A stretch of DNA of 64,000 nt, from assembly GCF_042477335.2 (NCBI RefSeq), contig NC_091255.1:41518501-41582500 (forward strand), given 5' to 3'. Every line of letters starts with the position of its first letter. Positions within the stretch are counted from its first letter, which is position 1. The position numbers and the translations under genes are program-made. This stretch comes from Ovis canadensis. Taxonomy: Eukaryota; Chordata; Mammalia; Artiodactyla; Bovidae. The notes beneath the pieces were generated by a model. That model was given only the letters and a program-made list of their open reading frames with translations. It was not told the DNA's origin and searched no databases. Shown one piece after another: positions 20,578 through 32,688 of the stretch.

Positions 20578-20756
20578 TTTTATGAATGTGGGAAAACATC
20601 CAGGAGCAATTCACCAGAAAATACACACTGAAGAGATGCTTTATAAGAATGTAGAAAAGTAGTTGGTCATCTTAAATCTTAGAAATTATAAGAAAATTCA
20701 TAATAAAAAGGGCATGTGAAAGCCTTCATCCAAATTTCATATTTTATTCATTTAAC
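20578..20756 (+). pseudogene. Fossil zinc fingers in the 3' UTR of ZNF624
   Basis: Sequence after the stop still reads like finger modules with breaks. 20581-20597 gives YECGK followed by T. Further on come a KIH-like piece around 20691-20700 and, at 20710-20756, GHVKAFIQISYFIHLT. These resemble C-GKAF...H segments with frame shifts between them. The simplest reading is that the ancestral array had one or two more fingers, which decayed after the present stop arose. Confidence 0.6.
20702..20707 (+). terminator. Candidate poly(A) signal AATAAA for ZNF624
   Basis: First AATAAA after the ZNF624 stop, about 175 nt downstream and inside the fossil finger region. It may be incidental; further hexamers occur downstream. 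Confidence 0.25.
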
Positions 20757-20775
20757 AAGTTGTCTTCAATGATTG

Positions 20776-20778
<3 letters not shown>

Positions 20779-20816
<38 letters not shown>
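20779..20816. repeat. (AT)n microsatellite
   Basis: Uninterrupted AT dinucleotide run of about 38 bp directly after the fossil fingers. Confidence 0.95.
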
Positions 20817-20818
<2 letters not shown>

Positions 20819-21179
20819 CTATTGGCCTGTCTGTATTTCTTAGGAATCTAGAGGTGCTCTTAATGTATTTGAGATATTAATCCTTTCTCATGTGTGTTCC
20901 AAATGTTTTTCTTAACCTAGTATTTGTCTTTGTATTTTTTATATAGTAAAAGATAGTAAGTCTTTAATTTTTTATAGTAAAACATCTTTTCCTTTTTATA
21001 GTCCTGATTTACTCAGTTAAAAGGACCCATGTAATATATAATCTCTTAAATTTGTTTCTAAGGTTTTTATAATTTTATTTTTTACCTTGAGGTTTTAATC
21101 CATCTGGACTAGATGGCTGTTCATAGAAAAATAACTCCAAATGCATTAACCTATGACAGTGTTATGAATCTAAATAGTA

Positions 21180-21900
21180 CTCAGGGAAGTACATATTAAA
21201 ACAACCCATGAGATGTTAACTTTCACTTTGTGGAGTTGGCAAAAATTAAGAGATGTTTTGCTAGTGGAGTTTGGTAAACCATGTGCTCTTACAAAATGGT
21301 TATATCAACTTATATTTCCACTTGCAATCCAGCTATATATTTTTCAGATTTTTAAGTAAAAGTTTAAAAGCATTTTGACCCAGCAATCTCACTTTGAGAA
21401 TTTGCTGCACAAAAATAGTAGCATCAGTGAAAAATATATGCATAAGCAAGGATGTTTGTTAGAGTATTATTTATAGAGACAGAGATGAAACCCAGCTGGA
21501 GACAAAGTGAATGCCAACTAATTGGGGAATGGGTGAATTAACTGTTATATAGCCATACCATGGAACAACATGAGAGTAATTTTTTTAATGAGTTATATTT
21601 ACAGTAGTTGACTAACAGGTGTTACCACAATTTTTTGGTAAGTAATTGCTTTACTACAGAGATGTATATGTACAAAATTTCATTTTTAAAGTAATGATCA
21701 CATGCATTTGTGTGTATATGTGTGCATGTGATTAGATGAGCATGGAAACAGGTAACAAGAATATACACCAACCTGTTAATATTGGTTACCTTGAAGGGGG
21801 GGAGAAAAGGGAAGTGTGAGATAAGTGCAGGGAAAGACTAGGATAACAGAAAAATGTAAATGCAGTGTTTATGGTATAAAACTACTATGTATTTGTGTAA
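21180..21900. repeat. Old L1 (L1M-type) fragment
   Basis: cagcaatctcactttgagaa, then tagccataccatggaacaac, is the diverged L1 'target' consensus. Confidence 0.55.
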
Positions 21901-22089
21901 ACATTTGATAACCATGAATGAAGGGATGGTCTCCTAAAAGTTAATGACATTCATTTCAGATTTTTTTGAGAATCTACTGTTTTTTTTTGTTTGTTTTACC
22001 TGTGTTTTTCCATATTTTTCAGTTTTTCTTTCCAGTGAGCATGTAATATTTATGTAAACATGAAAAACCTATTTTTCTGTGAAGCTAAT

Positions 22090-22475
22090 TTTTTCCCCTG
22101 TGGACACCTGTCATGTCCCAGGAGTTACCCTGGATGCTGAGTATACCTTGGCAGAGCAGGAGTGGTCATGGATCTTAAGAGCTTGGGAACTGGTTTGGAT
22201 GCTTCCTAGATTCCAAAGAAATTATCCAGCGTTTCACCACCACCCCTCACTCTCTCACTTTCATTTGGTTGATTTAGCTCAGAAATGGTTTCTTCCTCAG
22301 CCTTCAGAATCAACCCAGCTGACTCATTGATTTCAGCCTTTGAGACCTGAGCAGAGAATCCAACCTCACTGTGCTTGAACTCCTGACCCACAGAGCTGTG
22401 GGCTAATAAACAGTTGTTGTTTTAAGCCACTGTTCCCATTAATGCATTATGCAGCAGTAGAAAGCAAATATACAC
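22090..22475 (+). repeat. MLT1-like solo LTR (ERVL-MaLR)
   Basis: Ends with ttgttgttttaagccactgt, then agcagtagaaagcaaatat, typical for MaLR LTR 3' ends. No retroviral genes. Confidence 0.5.
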
Positions 22476-22969
22476 GATATATGTCTTTCCCCTATTTTTT
22501 ACTTTTAACCTAATCTGTGACCTTATATTTACAGTATGTCTCCAGTAAGCAGCATCCATTTAGGGTCTTATCTTTATCTAGTCTGACAATCTCTGTAGTT
22601 TAATTAGTGAGTGTAATCCATTTCCACTTCATGTACTTACTCATTGGGTGTAAGTCTGCTTGTGTTACCTTGTTTCTTCCATTTCTCCTTTATTGCTTTT
22701 TTTGTATTAATCAAATATGCTTCATTATCTCATATTCTACTCTATTCAACTTAATTATAATTCAGTTATTATTTTGGTTGGTACCCTAGAGCAGCAGGAT
22801 TATTTTCATAATCTAAGGCATTATTTACCTTTCTCTTCTAATTTTTCATACTCATTTTCTCATGAGTATAGATTACTGTTTTTCAGAAGCTGCATGGCAT
22901 GAGATATTGCAAAATATTTAATGCAAAAGAAGATCTCAGAATTCAGCTATCTTCTATTGAGCCACTGTT

Positions 22970-23595
22970 ACTGAGTGAACTGTGTCCCTCACCCCTCAAA
23001 TTCATGTGCTGAGACTCTGACTCTCAAGTGCCCAAGAATGTCTGCTTTAGGACATAGGCCCTTTAAAGAGGTGATAAGTTAAAAGCCACCTTTCTACAAG
23101 GAGGCTTTCCTTGTGGCTCAGATGGTAGAGTCTGCCTGCAATGCAGGAGACCCGGGTTCAATCCCTGGGTCCAGAAGATCCCCTGGAGGAGGGCATGGCA
23201 GTCCACTCCAACATTCTTGCCTGGAGAAGCTTATGGACAGAGAAGCCTGGTGGGCTACAGTCCATGGGGTTGCATTGAGTCAAACACGACTGAGCAACTA
23301 ACATACAAGTTAAAATGAGGCTGTTAGGGTGGTTCCTAAATGAAGTCTGACTGGTGTCCTTAAGAGGAAGCATGGATGAACAGAGATTCCACCAGTAGTG
23401 CACACTCAAAGGGACAACCATGTGAAGAGGCCCCAGGAGGGTAGCTACCAGCAAGCCAAGGAGAGGGGCCTCAGGAGAAATGAGCCTTGCAAACACCTGG
23501 CTCCTGGACATCTGTCCCCAGAACTGTGAGTAGATAAACTGTCATTTAAGCCATTTCATCTGTGGTACTTTTGTTACAGCAGACCTCGCAAACTA
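22970..23595 (+). repeat. Old LTR-like repeat split by a SINE
   Basis: The left part, ctgtgtccctcacccctcaa to gataagttaaaa, resumes after the SINE as aagttaaaatgaggctgtta to the ccatttcatctgtggtactt end. Confidence 0.5.
23085..23306 (+). repeat. Bov-tA SINE nested in the LTR-like repeat
   Basis: Flanked by a 9-bp target duplication AAGTTAAAA (23076-23084 and 23307-23315). The SINE body starts near 23102, leaving about 16 extra bases on its 5' side. Confidence 0.8.
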
Positions 23596-25037
23596 TTCCA
23601 GTCAGGCATTAAAAGAGATTTGCAAAAAATTTCAAACACCATCACTCTTAGCACTAATTTTTTGTTTTGAAGTTTTTTTTTTTCAAAAATATATTTCAAT
23701 ATCATATTGTAAGTTTAGTATTTTTAATCAATAAAACAGTAAACATTTTTCCAATTTTAGTTTCAAATACAGTAAATATTTATGTAATTTATAAAAATAA
23801 AAAGTCTTTGGTTTCCTTAATTTTTAAAATTGTAAGGTTGTCCTAATATTGAAACATTTGAAAAATCATTACCCCTAAAATGTCTTTGACTCATTGGAGC
23901 ACTCTTGAAATTAGTCTTTCAATATTTCAAAGCAATGAAAAAAACTAATGGTTTAATTCCCTTGATACTCTGCCTTTTGTTCCATTGTAGTCATATATTT
24001 TATTTCTGTTTTAAACTCCAGAAGATATTATTATCACTATTTTAAACAGTGTTTACTCATATTTATTCACGTATTTGCCTATTCCTGTGTTCTTAGTTCT
24101 TCCCTGACTTTCCTCATTCTAACTGGATCATGCTTCCTTTGCCTGGTTATCAGAGCATCCAGTGGCTTATCTCAGCTTTTGTCTTTACTGTATCTTTTTT
24201 TTTTTTTTTTTTTTTGTATATTTACTTTGCATTCACTTAGGTAGGATATTTTCACTGGGATAAGGGTTCTAATCTGGCATTTGCTTTTCATTATAGTTAG
24301 TTTTGGGGATCTTTTTTATAACCTAAAATAAAATGGCATTCTACTGTCTCTCACTGTGGTCCAGGTCTCTCTTAAAGCTTCTTCTGTCTCCCATCTCTTT
24401 ATTCTTTGTGTGCATCAAACTATATACCTCCACTATCTTAATCTGCTAATAAACCCACATTTTGAATTTCTAACTTTAGTCAGATTTTCTTTATTTTTGG
24501 AATTTTTGTCCTCTCTTTATATGGATTGTAGGTATCTGCTGAAATTCGCCATTCTTTTCTCCTGAATATATTAATAATATTCATTTCAAGTCCTGGGCAG
24601 TTAACTACAGTAGCTACACTTTGGAACCTACTCCTATGTCTGTTGTTTTTCTTGCTATCTAGTCAGCTGTTATCTTTTTTTTTTAATGGAGGATATTTAC
24701 TTTATATGATTTTTTAATACACCTACTAAATATTAGTAAAATATTTCATTTGATGCCAGCTATTGTAAGTATAAAAATTGCAGAGATCCCTGGTTTATCT
24801 TCCTCTAGAGAGAATAAGGTTTTATTTTAACAGAGTACTAGTGGATCACGTTAAAGTTGGTCTGTCTCAGTTTTGTCCTTGCTCTAGAGCATGGTACTCT
24901 TGGAGTCTCAGCGCAAGCTCCAAGGCCTTTACCAAGCCCGTCTAACTTAGTAGAGCTTGATCTTGAACTGTAATCTCTATCTTCCCTGTACTGTGCCAGC
25001 TGCTGAAATCAGCTCATCCATTTAACCTCTCCTCACC

Positions 25038-25513
25038 TCACTTTGCCGACTAAGGTCCATCTAGTCAAGGCTGTGGTTTTTCCAGTAGTCATGTATGGAT
25101 GTTGAGAGTTGGACTGTGAAGAAGGCTGAGCACCAAAGAATTGATGCGTTTGAACTGTGGTGTTGGAGAAGACTCTTGAGAGTCCCTTGCACTGCAAGGA
25201 GATCCAACCAGTCCATTCTGAAGGAGATCAGCCCTGGGATTTCTTTGGAGGGAATGATGCTGAAGCTGAAACTCCAGTACTTTGGCCACCTCATGCGAAG
25301 AATTGACTCATTGGAAAAGACTCTGATGCTGGGAGGGATTGGGGGCAGGAGGAGAAGGGGTCGACAGAGGATGAGATGGCTGGATGGCATCACTGACTCG
25401 ATGGACATAAGTCTGAGTGAACTCTGGGAGTTGGTGATGGACAGGCCTGGCGTGCTGCGATTCTTGGGGTCTCAAACAGTCGGACACTACTCAGCGACTG
25501 AACTGAACTGAAC
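25038..25513 (+). mobile_element. BovB LINE 3' part
   Basis: Sense copy encoding RT C-terminal pieces ([40 protein letters not shown]) and ending in the gactgaactgaactgaac terminus. Confidence 0.92.
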
Positions 25514-25527
25514 CTCACTTTCCCCGG

Positions 25528-25735
25528 TGGCTTCCCCAGTGGCTCAGAGTAGAGAATCTGCCTGCAGTGCAGGAGACCTGAATTCGATTCCTTGGTTGGG
25601 AAGATCCCCTGGAGAAGGAAATGGCAACCCACTCCAGTATTCTTGGCTGGAAAATCCCATGGACAGAGGAGCCTGGCAGGCTACAGCCCATGAGGTCACA
25701 AAAAGTCACAACTGAGCAACTAACACACACACACA
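25528..25735 (+). repeat. Bov-tA SINE
   Basis: gtggcttccccagtggctca to aactgagcaactaacacaca, directly behind the BovB tail. Confidence 0.88.
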
Positions 25736-26329
25736 ACCTCACCTTAAAAAGGTGCTGCTTTTTACAGGGTTTCTCTTGTTTCACAGCTTGGAAGTCAGCT
25801 AAAGGTTTGAGGGGAAATAACAGTAAACCTTTCTCCTCTAGGATATCACCCCTTTGTCTCCCAGCAACACCCCTAAATTCTGACAGTAAGAGAGGAATTT
25901 TCTCCCTGCTCTCCATAAACAGAGGAAAAGTCAGGTAAATGTAAGCCCAGCTCCTACACTTCATTTCTATCCAGGATCTAAGTTGATGTCCGTCAACTTT
26001 TGTTCAGTCGCTCAGTGCTGACAACACAAGCTTAAATTTTGAAGCCCTGGTGGCAGAGATGGAAGCTCTGCATATATGCGCATCATCCCAAGCTGACCCT
26101 TCCCAAGGCTTGTTCACTTTCTGCAACTGCTGACTGTCCAGCCTTCCAGCCACAGGCTCCTCAGTGCTAGGTCCCTAATATGGTAACCACCCCACTAGGA
26201 GACCAGTCAGACACTTGGTGGCAAGTTAGTGCCACTGGATCCCTTCTGTTATGAAAACAACAGCAATTCATATGACTGAATCAACTCATATTCTAGCTAT
26301 GTGCTTTCCTTTCCTGCTTACAAGGTCTC

Positions 26330-27230
26330 AGACAAAACCACTCACTATCTTGGGGCTCATAGAATGTTTGATTCATCCACATGACAACATCCACATAATA
26401 AACAAGGAGTTTTATCCTTGTTTATCCTTTATCCTTTATCAAACTTTACAGCAGAGGAGGTTAATGCAGTGTGCATATTTCTCACAGGATCCACTAGTCG
26501 TATCACCAACCACGTCCCCAGAAGCTTCCAGGGTGATGGACATTGGAACTGGAATGGCCTGTTGAAGGCATGCCATAAGTGCCAGTTTAGGCCACACTTT
26601 GTGGAACAGTTAATTCAGGAAACACATTGATAGTCATTGATAATCCCTTTGAGATGTAAACTGCAGCTGCTGCCAGGGGACCAGGCAACAACAAGAGGAG
26701 CCAGCACTGCTACAGGGATATCTGATCCTGATCTCTAGGAGAGGGTGGGGCTGTTACTGCAGTGGGGGAAGGGAGGCATATGTTTGGCACCCAGGTAATT
26801 CCCCATTGTCTTAGAATACCTCCTAGTACCAACTCACCCATCTTGGTGGTGAATAAGGAACACAGCAGTCATAGCCTGAGGAGCGCACAGCAACCAGGGC
26901 CCCAGGGATGGATGAATGAGTCTTGCCACTGGGTAAGGCACCAAGATGAGTGCAGGTGCTGGCTGAGGTTGAGGAGGCAACAGTGAATATAAATTAAAAC
27001 CTTAAGACCAGCAGCAGAGGGAAAGGAGACTGTAGTTCATCCCCCTTGTAAGTTTCTTCGAGGAAAACAGACCCTCCAGAATCCTGGTGTTTCTTTTCCC
27101 AAAAGTCATATGAAGTGAATCCAGATGATGAAACAGTGGGCTGCCCTGTCCCCACTTTCAGAACTGAAGTGTTTATTCTACACACCCTAGACATACCCTA
27201 GACATGCTGTTGGCAGCCAGTCCTGAGGTT
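26330..27230 (+). mobile_element. Decayed endogenous-retrovirus-like fragment
   Basis: Wording such as catcaccaaccacgtcccc-like text, gacattggaactggaatggc and ctgcagctgctgccagggga recalls an old ERVL-type internal region. Frames are broken throughout and no retroviral protein is intact. Identification is tentative. Confidence 0.35.
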
Positions 27231-27579
27231 GAGAGTCACCTCACCCCTGAAGCAGACCCATTCCCGGGATAGCCCACATCCAACAACTAGTTGACCCAGG
27301 AGTAGAAATCTGGCCTTTCCACTTAACGCTGAGGCAGTTGTGAACTTGGAGCTCTTCATGGGGTCAGTTGATGTGTTCACTGAGTGTCCTCTCTCTATCC
27401 AGTCCTGCTTCCTTCTCTTGTGATCCCAAAACCCTCCGTGCAAAGATCCACTCAGAGTCAGCTGGGGAATCCAACCTGGAGTATTCTTCCTCCTTCCTCT
27501 CATGTTTCAAAAATCTAGACTCTGCTTCTGGAAAGGAGCAGCTAAAACTGCTGCTAATTCTTCACTGTTATAAACAATT

Positions 27580-27900
27580 TTAATAACCCTACAGGAAAAT
27601 CACTGCAAATATGCTTAACTGTTTTCCATGGGGTCATAAAAATGGAATTTCTGGGACAAAGTGCACATATTAATAAGGCCTTTTAATACACATGCCAAAT
27701 GCCTTCTAAAAGCCCTGACTCTGACCAGTCACATGAGGGTGCCTCCTGCCCCGTATCTTTGCCAATACTGGGCAATTGCATCCTTTTTAATAATTGTTAT
27801 TTTGACACTGCCTTTACCAAGTTGGAGAATTTTTGCATCCCATACAAACTGGAAAAGGAATCTCCATGTAAAATCCTTTCCATGTAAAATCTCTATACAT
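27580..27900. repeat. Old L1-like fragment
   Basis: tggaatttctgggacaaagt, then atgccaaatgccttc and ctttgccaatactgggcaat, match a diverged LINE consensus. Confidence 0.45.
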
Positions 27901-28040
27901 TCCATTGAATTCTCCAGGCCAGAATACTGGAGTGGGTAGCCATTCCCTTTTCCAGGGGATCTTTCCAACTCAGGAATTGAACCCAGGGTCTCCTGTATTG
28001 CAGGCAGATTCTTTACCAGCTAAGCTACTAAGGAAGCCCA
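27900..28040 (-). repeat. Bov-tA SINE (partial)
   Basis: ttctccaggccagaatactg to ttctttaccagctaagctac. Confidence 0.82.
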
Positions 28041-28739
28041 TGAAATATCTAGAAGAAGGAAATGAGCTTTTGAGAACAGCAAAATAACAGAGGAGAGCAG
28101 GATCCCAATCTTCAAAAGGAAACTCTCAACTCCTGCCAACCCATCTGTACCAGGGATTTCCCCGAAACCACTATGTGAGCAGAGCACCACCCTGTCACTT
28201 TAGTTGATATTTTCACTTTAGAAAATCCTGACGTTCCACATCCCCAGGCAGTAGATCCACCAGGAAACCCAGGTACATCCAGAAATGTGATAAGAGGATT
28301 GGTGCAACAGCAGATTCTGGACTCGAGTCTCCTGAGGAGAAAGCTGTTGTCTCCCTCACAGTGGTTTCTCTGTGGGGCCAGTGCTCATGGCTTTACAAGG
28401 CAGAAGGGAAGGAAGTTAGTGTAATCGGGCCAGAGCTTCTAAAATTTACATTCATCATCCACATTGTCCAGAAAAAAATTAAAAGTTAAATCAACATTCA
28501 CCAGAGGGGAAAATTGGTGAGCAATAATAAACGAAACAGTCAATAGAAACAAGTCCAGAAATGACTCAGACCTGGAGTGAACAGTCAAAACTGCTGTGAT
28601 TCATATGTTTAAAAAGCTAGAAGGAAAGGGGGTTACAACTGATTTTTAAAACATCTGGGGTAGAATATTTCAAAACAATTAAAATCTGCCAGAAATCAAG
28701 TGGACATTTTAGAACTGCAAGATAAAATATTTGAAATTC

Positions 28740-28856
28740 ATATTACTAAACAGAAACAGACGGACATTGAGAACAGACTTGTGGTTGCCAAGGGCGAAAG
28801 GAATGGGGAGTGTTGGATTGGGAGTTTAGGATTAGCAGATGTAAATTATTATATGG
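28740..28856 (+). repeat. L1 3' UTR fragment
   Basis: gaacagacttgtggttgcca, then gtttaggattagcagatgta, cut by the following SINE. Confidence 0.6.
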
Positions 28857-29045
28857 GGCTTCCCTGGTGGCTCAGCAGCAAAGAATCCACCTGTAATGGA
28901 GAAGAGGTGTGTTCAGGCCCTGGAGAAGGAAATGGCAACCCATTCCAGTACTCTTGCCTCCAGGACTCTTCCATGGACAGAGGAGCCTGGTGGACTACAG
29001 TCCATGGGGTCACAAAAGAGTCGGACACGCCTTGGTGACTAAAAA
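28857..29045 (+). repeat. Bov-tA SINE
   Basis: ggggcttccctggtggctca to acaaaagagtcggacacgcc. Confidence 0.88.
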
Positions 29046-29109
29046 CAAAAACAAGTGGATTACTACAACCTTCAACAATTTTTTAAAAACCTGTAAAGGG
29101 GAGAATCTG

Positions 29110-29480
29110 ATTACTCCTCTATTTGAAAAAATCTCCATTTGATATTTTGGTAGATTTTAACTGTACCAATCTGATAGATAAAATTTGATATATCCATGCA
29201 ATGGAATATTATTAGGCACTAAAAAAGAATGGAGTGTTGATACATACAGCAACATGGATGAATCTTGGAAATATTATGCAAAAACTATGGGAAATTGGTT
29301 GAGTAAGCTATGCTTGCATCCACACCAGGAAGTACTGTGTAGCTGTGAGAAAGATCTCAACAAACTGATGTGGAGTGATTTCCTTTTCGCTAAGCTAAAA
29401 AAAGCAAAGGGCAAAATAATGATTATAGTGTGCTATCCTTTATCTAAGAAAGAAAAGGGTGTAATAGAATAAACATATAC
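29110..29480 (+). repeat. Old L1 3' fragment
   Basis: tatatccatgcaatggaata, then gatacatacagcaacatgga, a common L1 3' motif. Confidence 0.55.
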
Positions 29481-29921
29481 CTGCTCATTTGTGCAAAAGA
29501 ATGCAGGAAGGATCAACCAGAAACTGAAAAGATTAGTTACCTACAGCTGTAGTTGATGAAGAGCTGGAAAGAAGAGGGCAATGAGTCTGGGTAATAGAGA
29601 TGACAAGAGAGTGACACAGTTTTTAGTATACCCTTTCACACAGCTCTGGCACTTAGAACCATGGTAATATTTTACAAATGCTGAAGTTTAAAGAAAATAA
29701 AAGTAATCAGGTGTGTTCCTGCATGAACCAGAAATGGAATATAAAAGTAACAACCTAACTGTACTACAGATAAATAATATAACCAGGCATGAAGGACTTG
29801 GGGAAGAGAAGAACTAATGTTAATGACTTTGCAAAAACAGTATTTTGCCTGTAAAGCTAAAGGCAAAAACAAAAAGCCATACACATATAAGGTAATCCTC
29901 TTAGTAAATCTTTTTCTTACA

Positions 29922-30053
29922 GGTGTGCTGCTAAGTCGCTTCAGTCGTGTCCTACTCTGTGCAACCCCATGGACTGCAGCCTACCAGGCTCCTCCGTCCA
30001 TGGGATTTTCCAGGCAAGAGTACTGGAGTGGGTTGCCATTGCCTTCTCCTGTA
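29922..30053 (-). repeat. BOVA2-type SINE
   Basis: gtgctgctaagtcgcttcag to tactggagtgggttgccatt. Confidence 0.85.
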
Positions 30054-30828
30054 ACTGCGTAGTGATACACCAATTCAACTTACTGCTATGAGGGGAAAAC
30101 ACCATTCAATGAGACATGAAGACAAAGCACAAACCCGACTAAGGGCACACACGCTGTGGACCACAGCATGGCTATGACCAGAGCAAGTTGGGGGACGGGG
30201 GAAGGGAGATGGATGGGTAAACTACAGCCTCGGGGGCAGGGGAGGGGTCTGGATTGACGACAACGAAGCAGACAACTGGATGAGACGGGAAATCTAAACC
30301 AATGATGAAAGCAGACACACCGTCAGAGAACTCCAAAAGCAAATACAGAACTGTTCTTTAACAAATATTCAGAAAGAAATCAAGCATGAAACCACAAAAA
30401 AATCCTCAAAGAATTTAGGTGTATAGGTTAGTAATTCTGAAACACATATATGTATGTTTACATATGTATCATAAGTGCATATATTATGACTAATGAGAGC
30501 TGTATTTCTCAGTGTCCGAGAAGCTACAAATAATGAAAAGGAGGGTGACAGCCCATTGTAATGAGCACACCCAACAGCCAGATCTTGATTTCTTAAAACC
30601 ATACTCCAAAAACAGGAACCAGAGCTCCTTGGAGAAATGGTTTTCTGGTTAACTCCTGGTGCAGGGAAACTAAAAAATAATCCTGGAACATCTTGTGTCA
30701 GAAACTAAAAAAGTACTGAAAACAGGATGCAGATGTCAAAAGGCCACATTAACTAACCAGAAGGACTTGTAGCCAAAGCTGGGAGACTTTCAGAAACATT
30801 ATTAAAAATGATATTCTATGGATTAAAA

Positions 30829-31035
30829 GAGTTTCCCTGGTAGCTCAGATGGTAAAGAATCTGCTTGCAATGTAAAAAACCTGGGTTCAGTCCCTGGGTT
30901 GGGAAGATCCACTGGGGGAAGAAATGGCAACCCACTCCAGTATATATGCCTGGGAAATCCCATGGACAGAGGAGGCTGGTGGGCCCCAGTCCATGGGATC
31001 ACCAAGAGTCAAACAGGACTGGGCAACTAATACAC
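30829..31035 (+). repeat. Bov-tA SINE with 11-bp target duplication
   Basis: Flanked by ATGGATTAAAA at 30818-30828 and 31036-31046. Confidence 0.92.
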
Positions 31036-31149
31036 ATGGATTAAAACTATAAATTTTAAAAATACCCATGAATCTGTATTGATGCAAATAAATAAATGAA
31101 TATGTAATACCTAAGTAAATGGAAGAGAAGTACCAGTCCTGTTTTTGTT

Positions 31150-31258
31150 TTCAACTTTTTGATCCTGAGGGATCTTAGTTCCCCAACAAGGAATCGAACC
31201 AGCGGCCCCTACAATGGAAGTGCAGAGTCTTAACTAACCAGCCACCAGGAAAACCCCA
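31150..31258 (-). repeat. CHR-type SINE
   Basis: atcttagttccccaacaagg to ccagccaccaggaaaacccc. Confidence 0.8.
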
Positions 31259-31851
31259 AGAAGTACCACTTCTTTCCTGTAGAAGAATTATGTTGATGAA
31301 CACAGACGGAAAAAGGGAAACAGAAAATGACCATGAGACAACACCACAGTGATAGTTGTTGCAGTCAAGTCTGGATGCTAAAATTGGTGCAAGTTTGAAG
31401 AGAAAAAGCTTGTATAGCTTGAAAGCATTTATCCCCAAAATATTTATTAATTACCAAGGGGGAAATAGTAGCATACAGTGGAGGACCACCATGGAAAGCA
31501 TAACTAAATGATGTAAGTCAGCATTCTCCAGTAACAAGACACACTGACAACAGAAATGTGAAACCTGAGAACAGGGTGGATGAAAAGTGACATATGCCCC
31601 AGACAGAACGCCTCCACAGTTTTTACTGATGCACATTTGGGTGATAAAACTATGAAGCAAGGAAGTCCTTTCCATAGACATCCAGGTGGACTGCTTGTCA
31701 GGGAGGAAGGCAGATGTCAAGCTCTTGGCGTGGCTGGCAGGTCTGGGGGGAGCAAGGGTTTGCGATCCTTCTCTTTGTTTTGTGCCAATTTCTGTAACTG
31801 CTGTACTTTACAGCAAAGAAGGTTTAACACACACAGGTGGACACTCATGTA

Positions 31852-31964
31852 TGTGGTGGTGGTTTAGTTGCTAAGTCATGTCCGACTCTTGTGACCCCAT
31901 GGACTGTAGCCTGCCAGGCTCCTCTGCCCATGGAATTCTCCAGGCCAGAATACTGGAGTAGGTT
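31852..31964 (-). repeat. Bov-tA/BOVA2 fragment
   Basis: ggtttagttgctaagtcatg to gccagaatactggagtagg. Confidence 0.85.
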
Positions 31965-32427
31965 GGAAATCTGGAAAGAAATACATCAAAATGCTTTACA
32001 GCGGGTAGTGGGATTATTGATTTTAATTGTTACTGCACATTTATGTAATGTTCAAAAATGACGGATGGGGCGAAGGGTGGACACAGAAGCATCTAATTTT
32101 ATGCTAAGTTCCAAAGTCATCTCCCAGCTGTGCCCGCCGATTTCGGGTTTTGTTCCCCTCTTTAACGGTTTTCAGCGGCGGGAATGCGGTACTGCACTCA
32201 CCCCAGCCCCTCACCGGCCGGACTTTGGGTTTTGCAGCTGTTTCCCTGCTTGGGCTTGGGTGGGCTGGGAGTCCCGGGAGCTCGCACAGCCAGGTCCTCC
32301 GCCCAATTCTCGCTCTTTTTCTGTTTGGCCGGAAGTTTACCGGAAAAGCAAAGAGTTTAATCCAAGAAGCGACCTGGATGGGCGGAACTGAGGAGCCTTA
32401 AAGGATCAAAAGTCAGGGATCCTTTGT
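31965..32427. other. Non-repetitive 5' flank of the tRNA-Trp gene
   Basis: No coding exon is evident. From about 32120 the sequence becomes richer in G+C and CpG than the surrounding intergenic DNA. That could reflect open chromatin at the tRNA gene. The open frames here lack family features. Confidence 0.4.
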
Positions 32428-32499
32428 GACCTCGTGGCGCAATGGTAGCGCGTCTGACTCCAGATCAGAAGGTTGCGTGTTCAAGTCACGTCGGGGTCA
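32428..32499 (+). tRNA. tRNA-Trp (anticodon CCA)
   Basis: 72-nt gene that folds as a complete cloverleaf. The acceptor stem GACCTCG (32428-32434) pairs with CGGGGTC (32492-32498), with one T-G wobble, and A follows as discriminator. The anticodon stem TCTGA/TCAGA (32453-32457, 32465-32469) encloses loop CTCCAGA, with anticodon CCA at 32460-32462. The internal A box (TGGCGCAATGG) and B box (GTTCAAGTC) match RNA polymerase III consensus. No intron is present, and no CCA tail is encoded, as is normal for eukaryotes. Unlike the many tRNA-derived SINEs here, all stems are intact and no SINE body follows, so this looks like a working gene. It delivers tryptophan at UGG codons. Confidence 0.95.
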
Positions 32500-32509
32500 T
32501 AGTTTCACA

Positions 32510-32513
32510 TTTT
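32510..32513 (+). terminator. RNA polymerase III terminator (TTTT) of tRNA-Trp
   Basis: A run of four T on the sense strand begins 11 nt after the tRNA 3' end, as expected for Pol III termination. Confidence 0.7.
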
Positions 32514-32688
32514 CGCACCGAGCGAACCGGGGACTTTGGACCGTTCGTGCTTCTGTGCACCTATTCCTCTGTAATAGTGTCGTTTTCTTATCTGACAGGG
32601 GTGACTTGGAAGACTCCTGGGCGTATGAACCGAGCACTGCAGCCCCTTGTCACCCGAAGAGCTATTTTAAAAAGAGATAAACAGTACA

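Larger units (their letters stand above)
22490..24840 (-). mobile_element. Decayed L1 fragments (interrupted)
   Basis: AT-rich stretches matching old L1 in reverse (tagtctgacaatctctgtag; ggatattttcactgggataa). They are interrupted by the LTR-like repeat at 22970-23595. No ORF survives. Confidence 0.5.
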
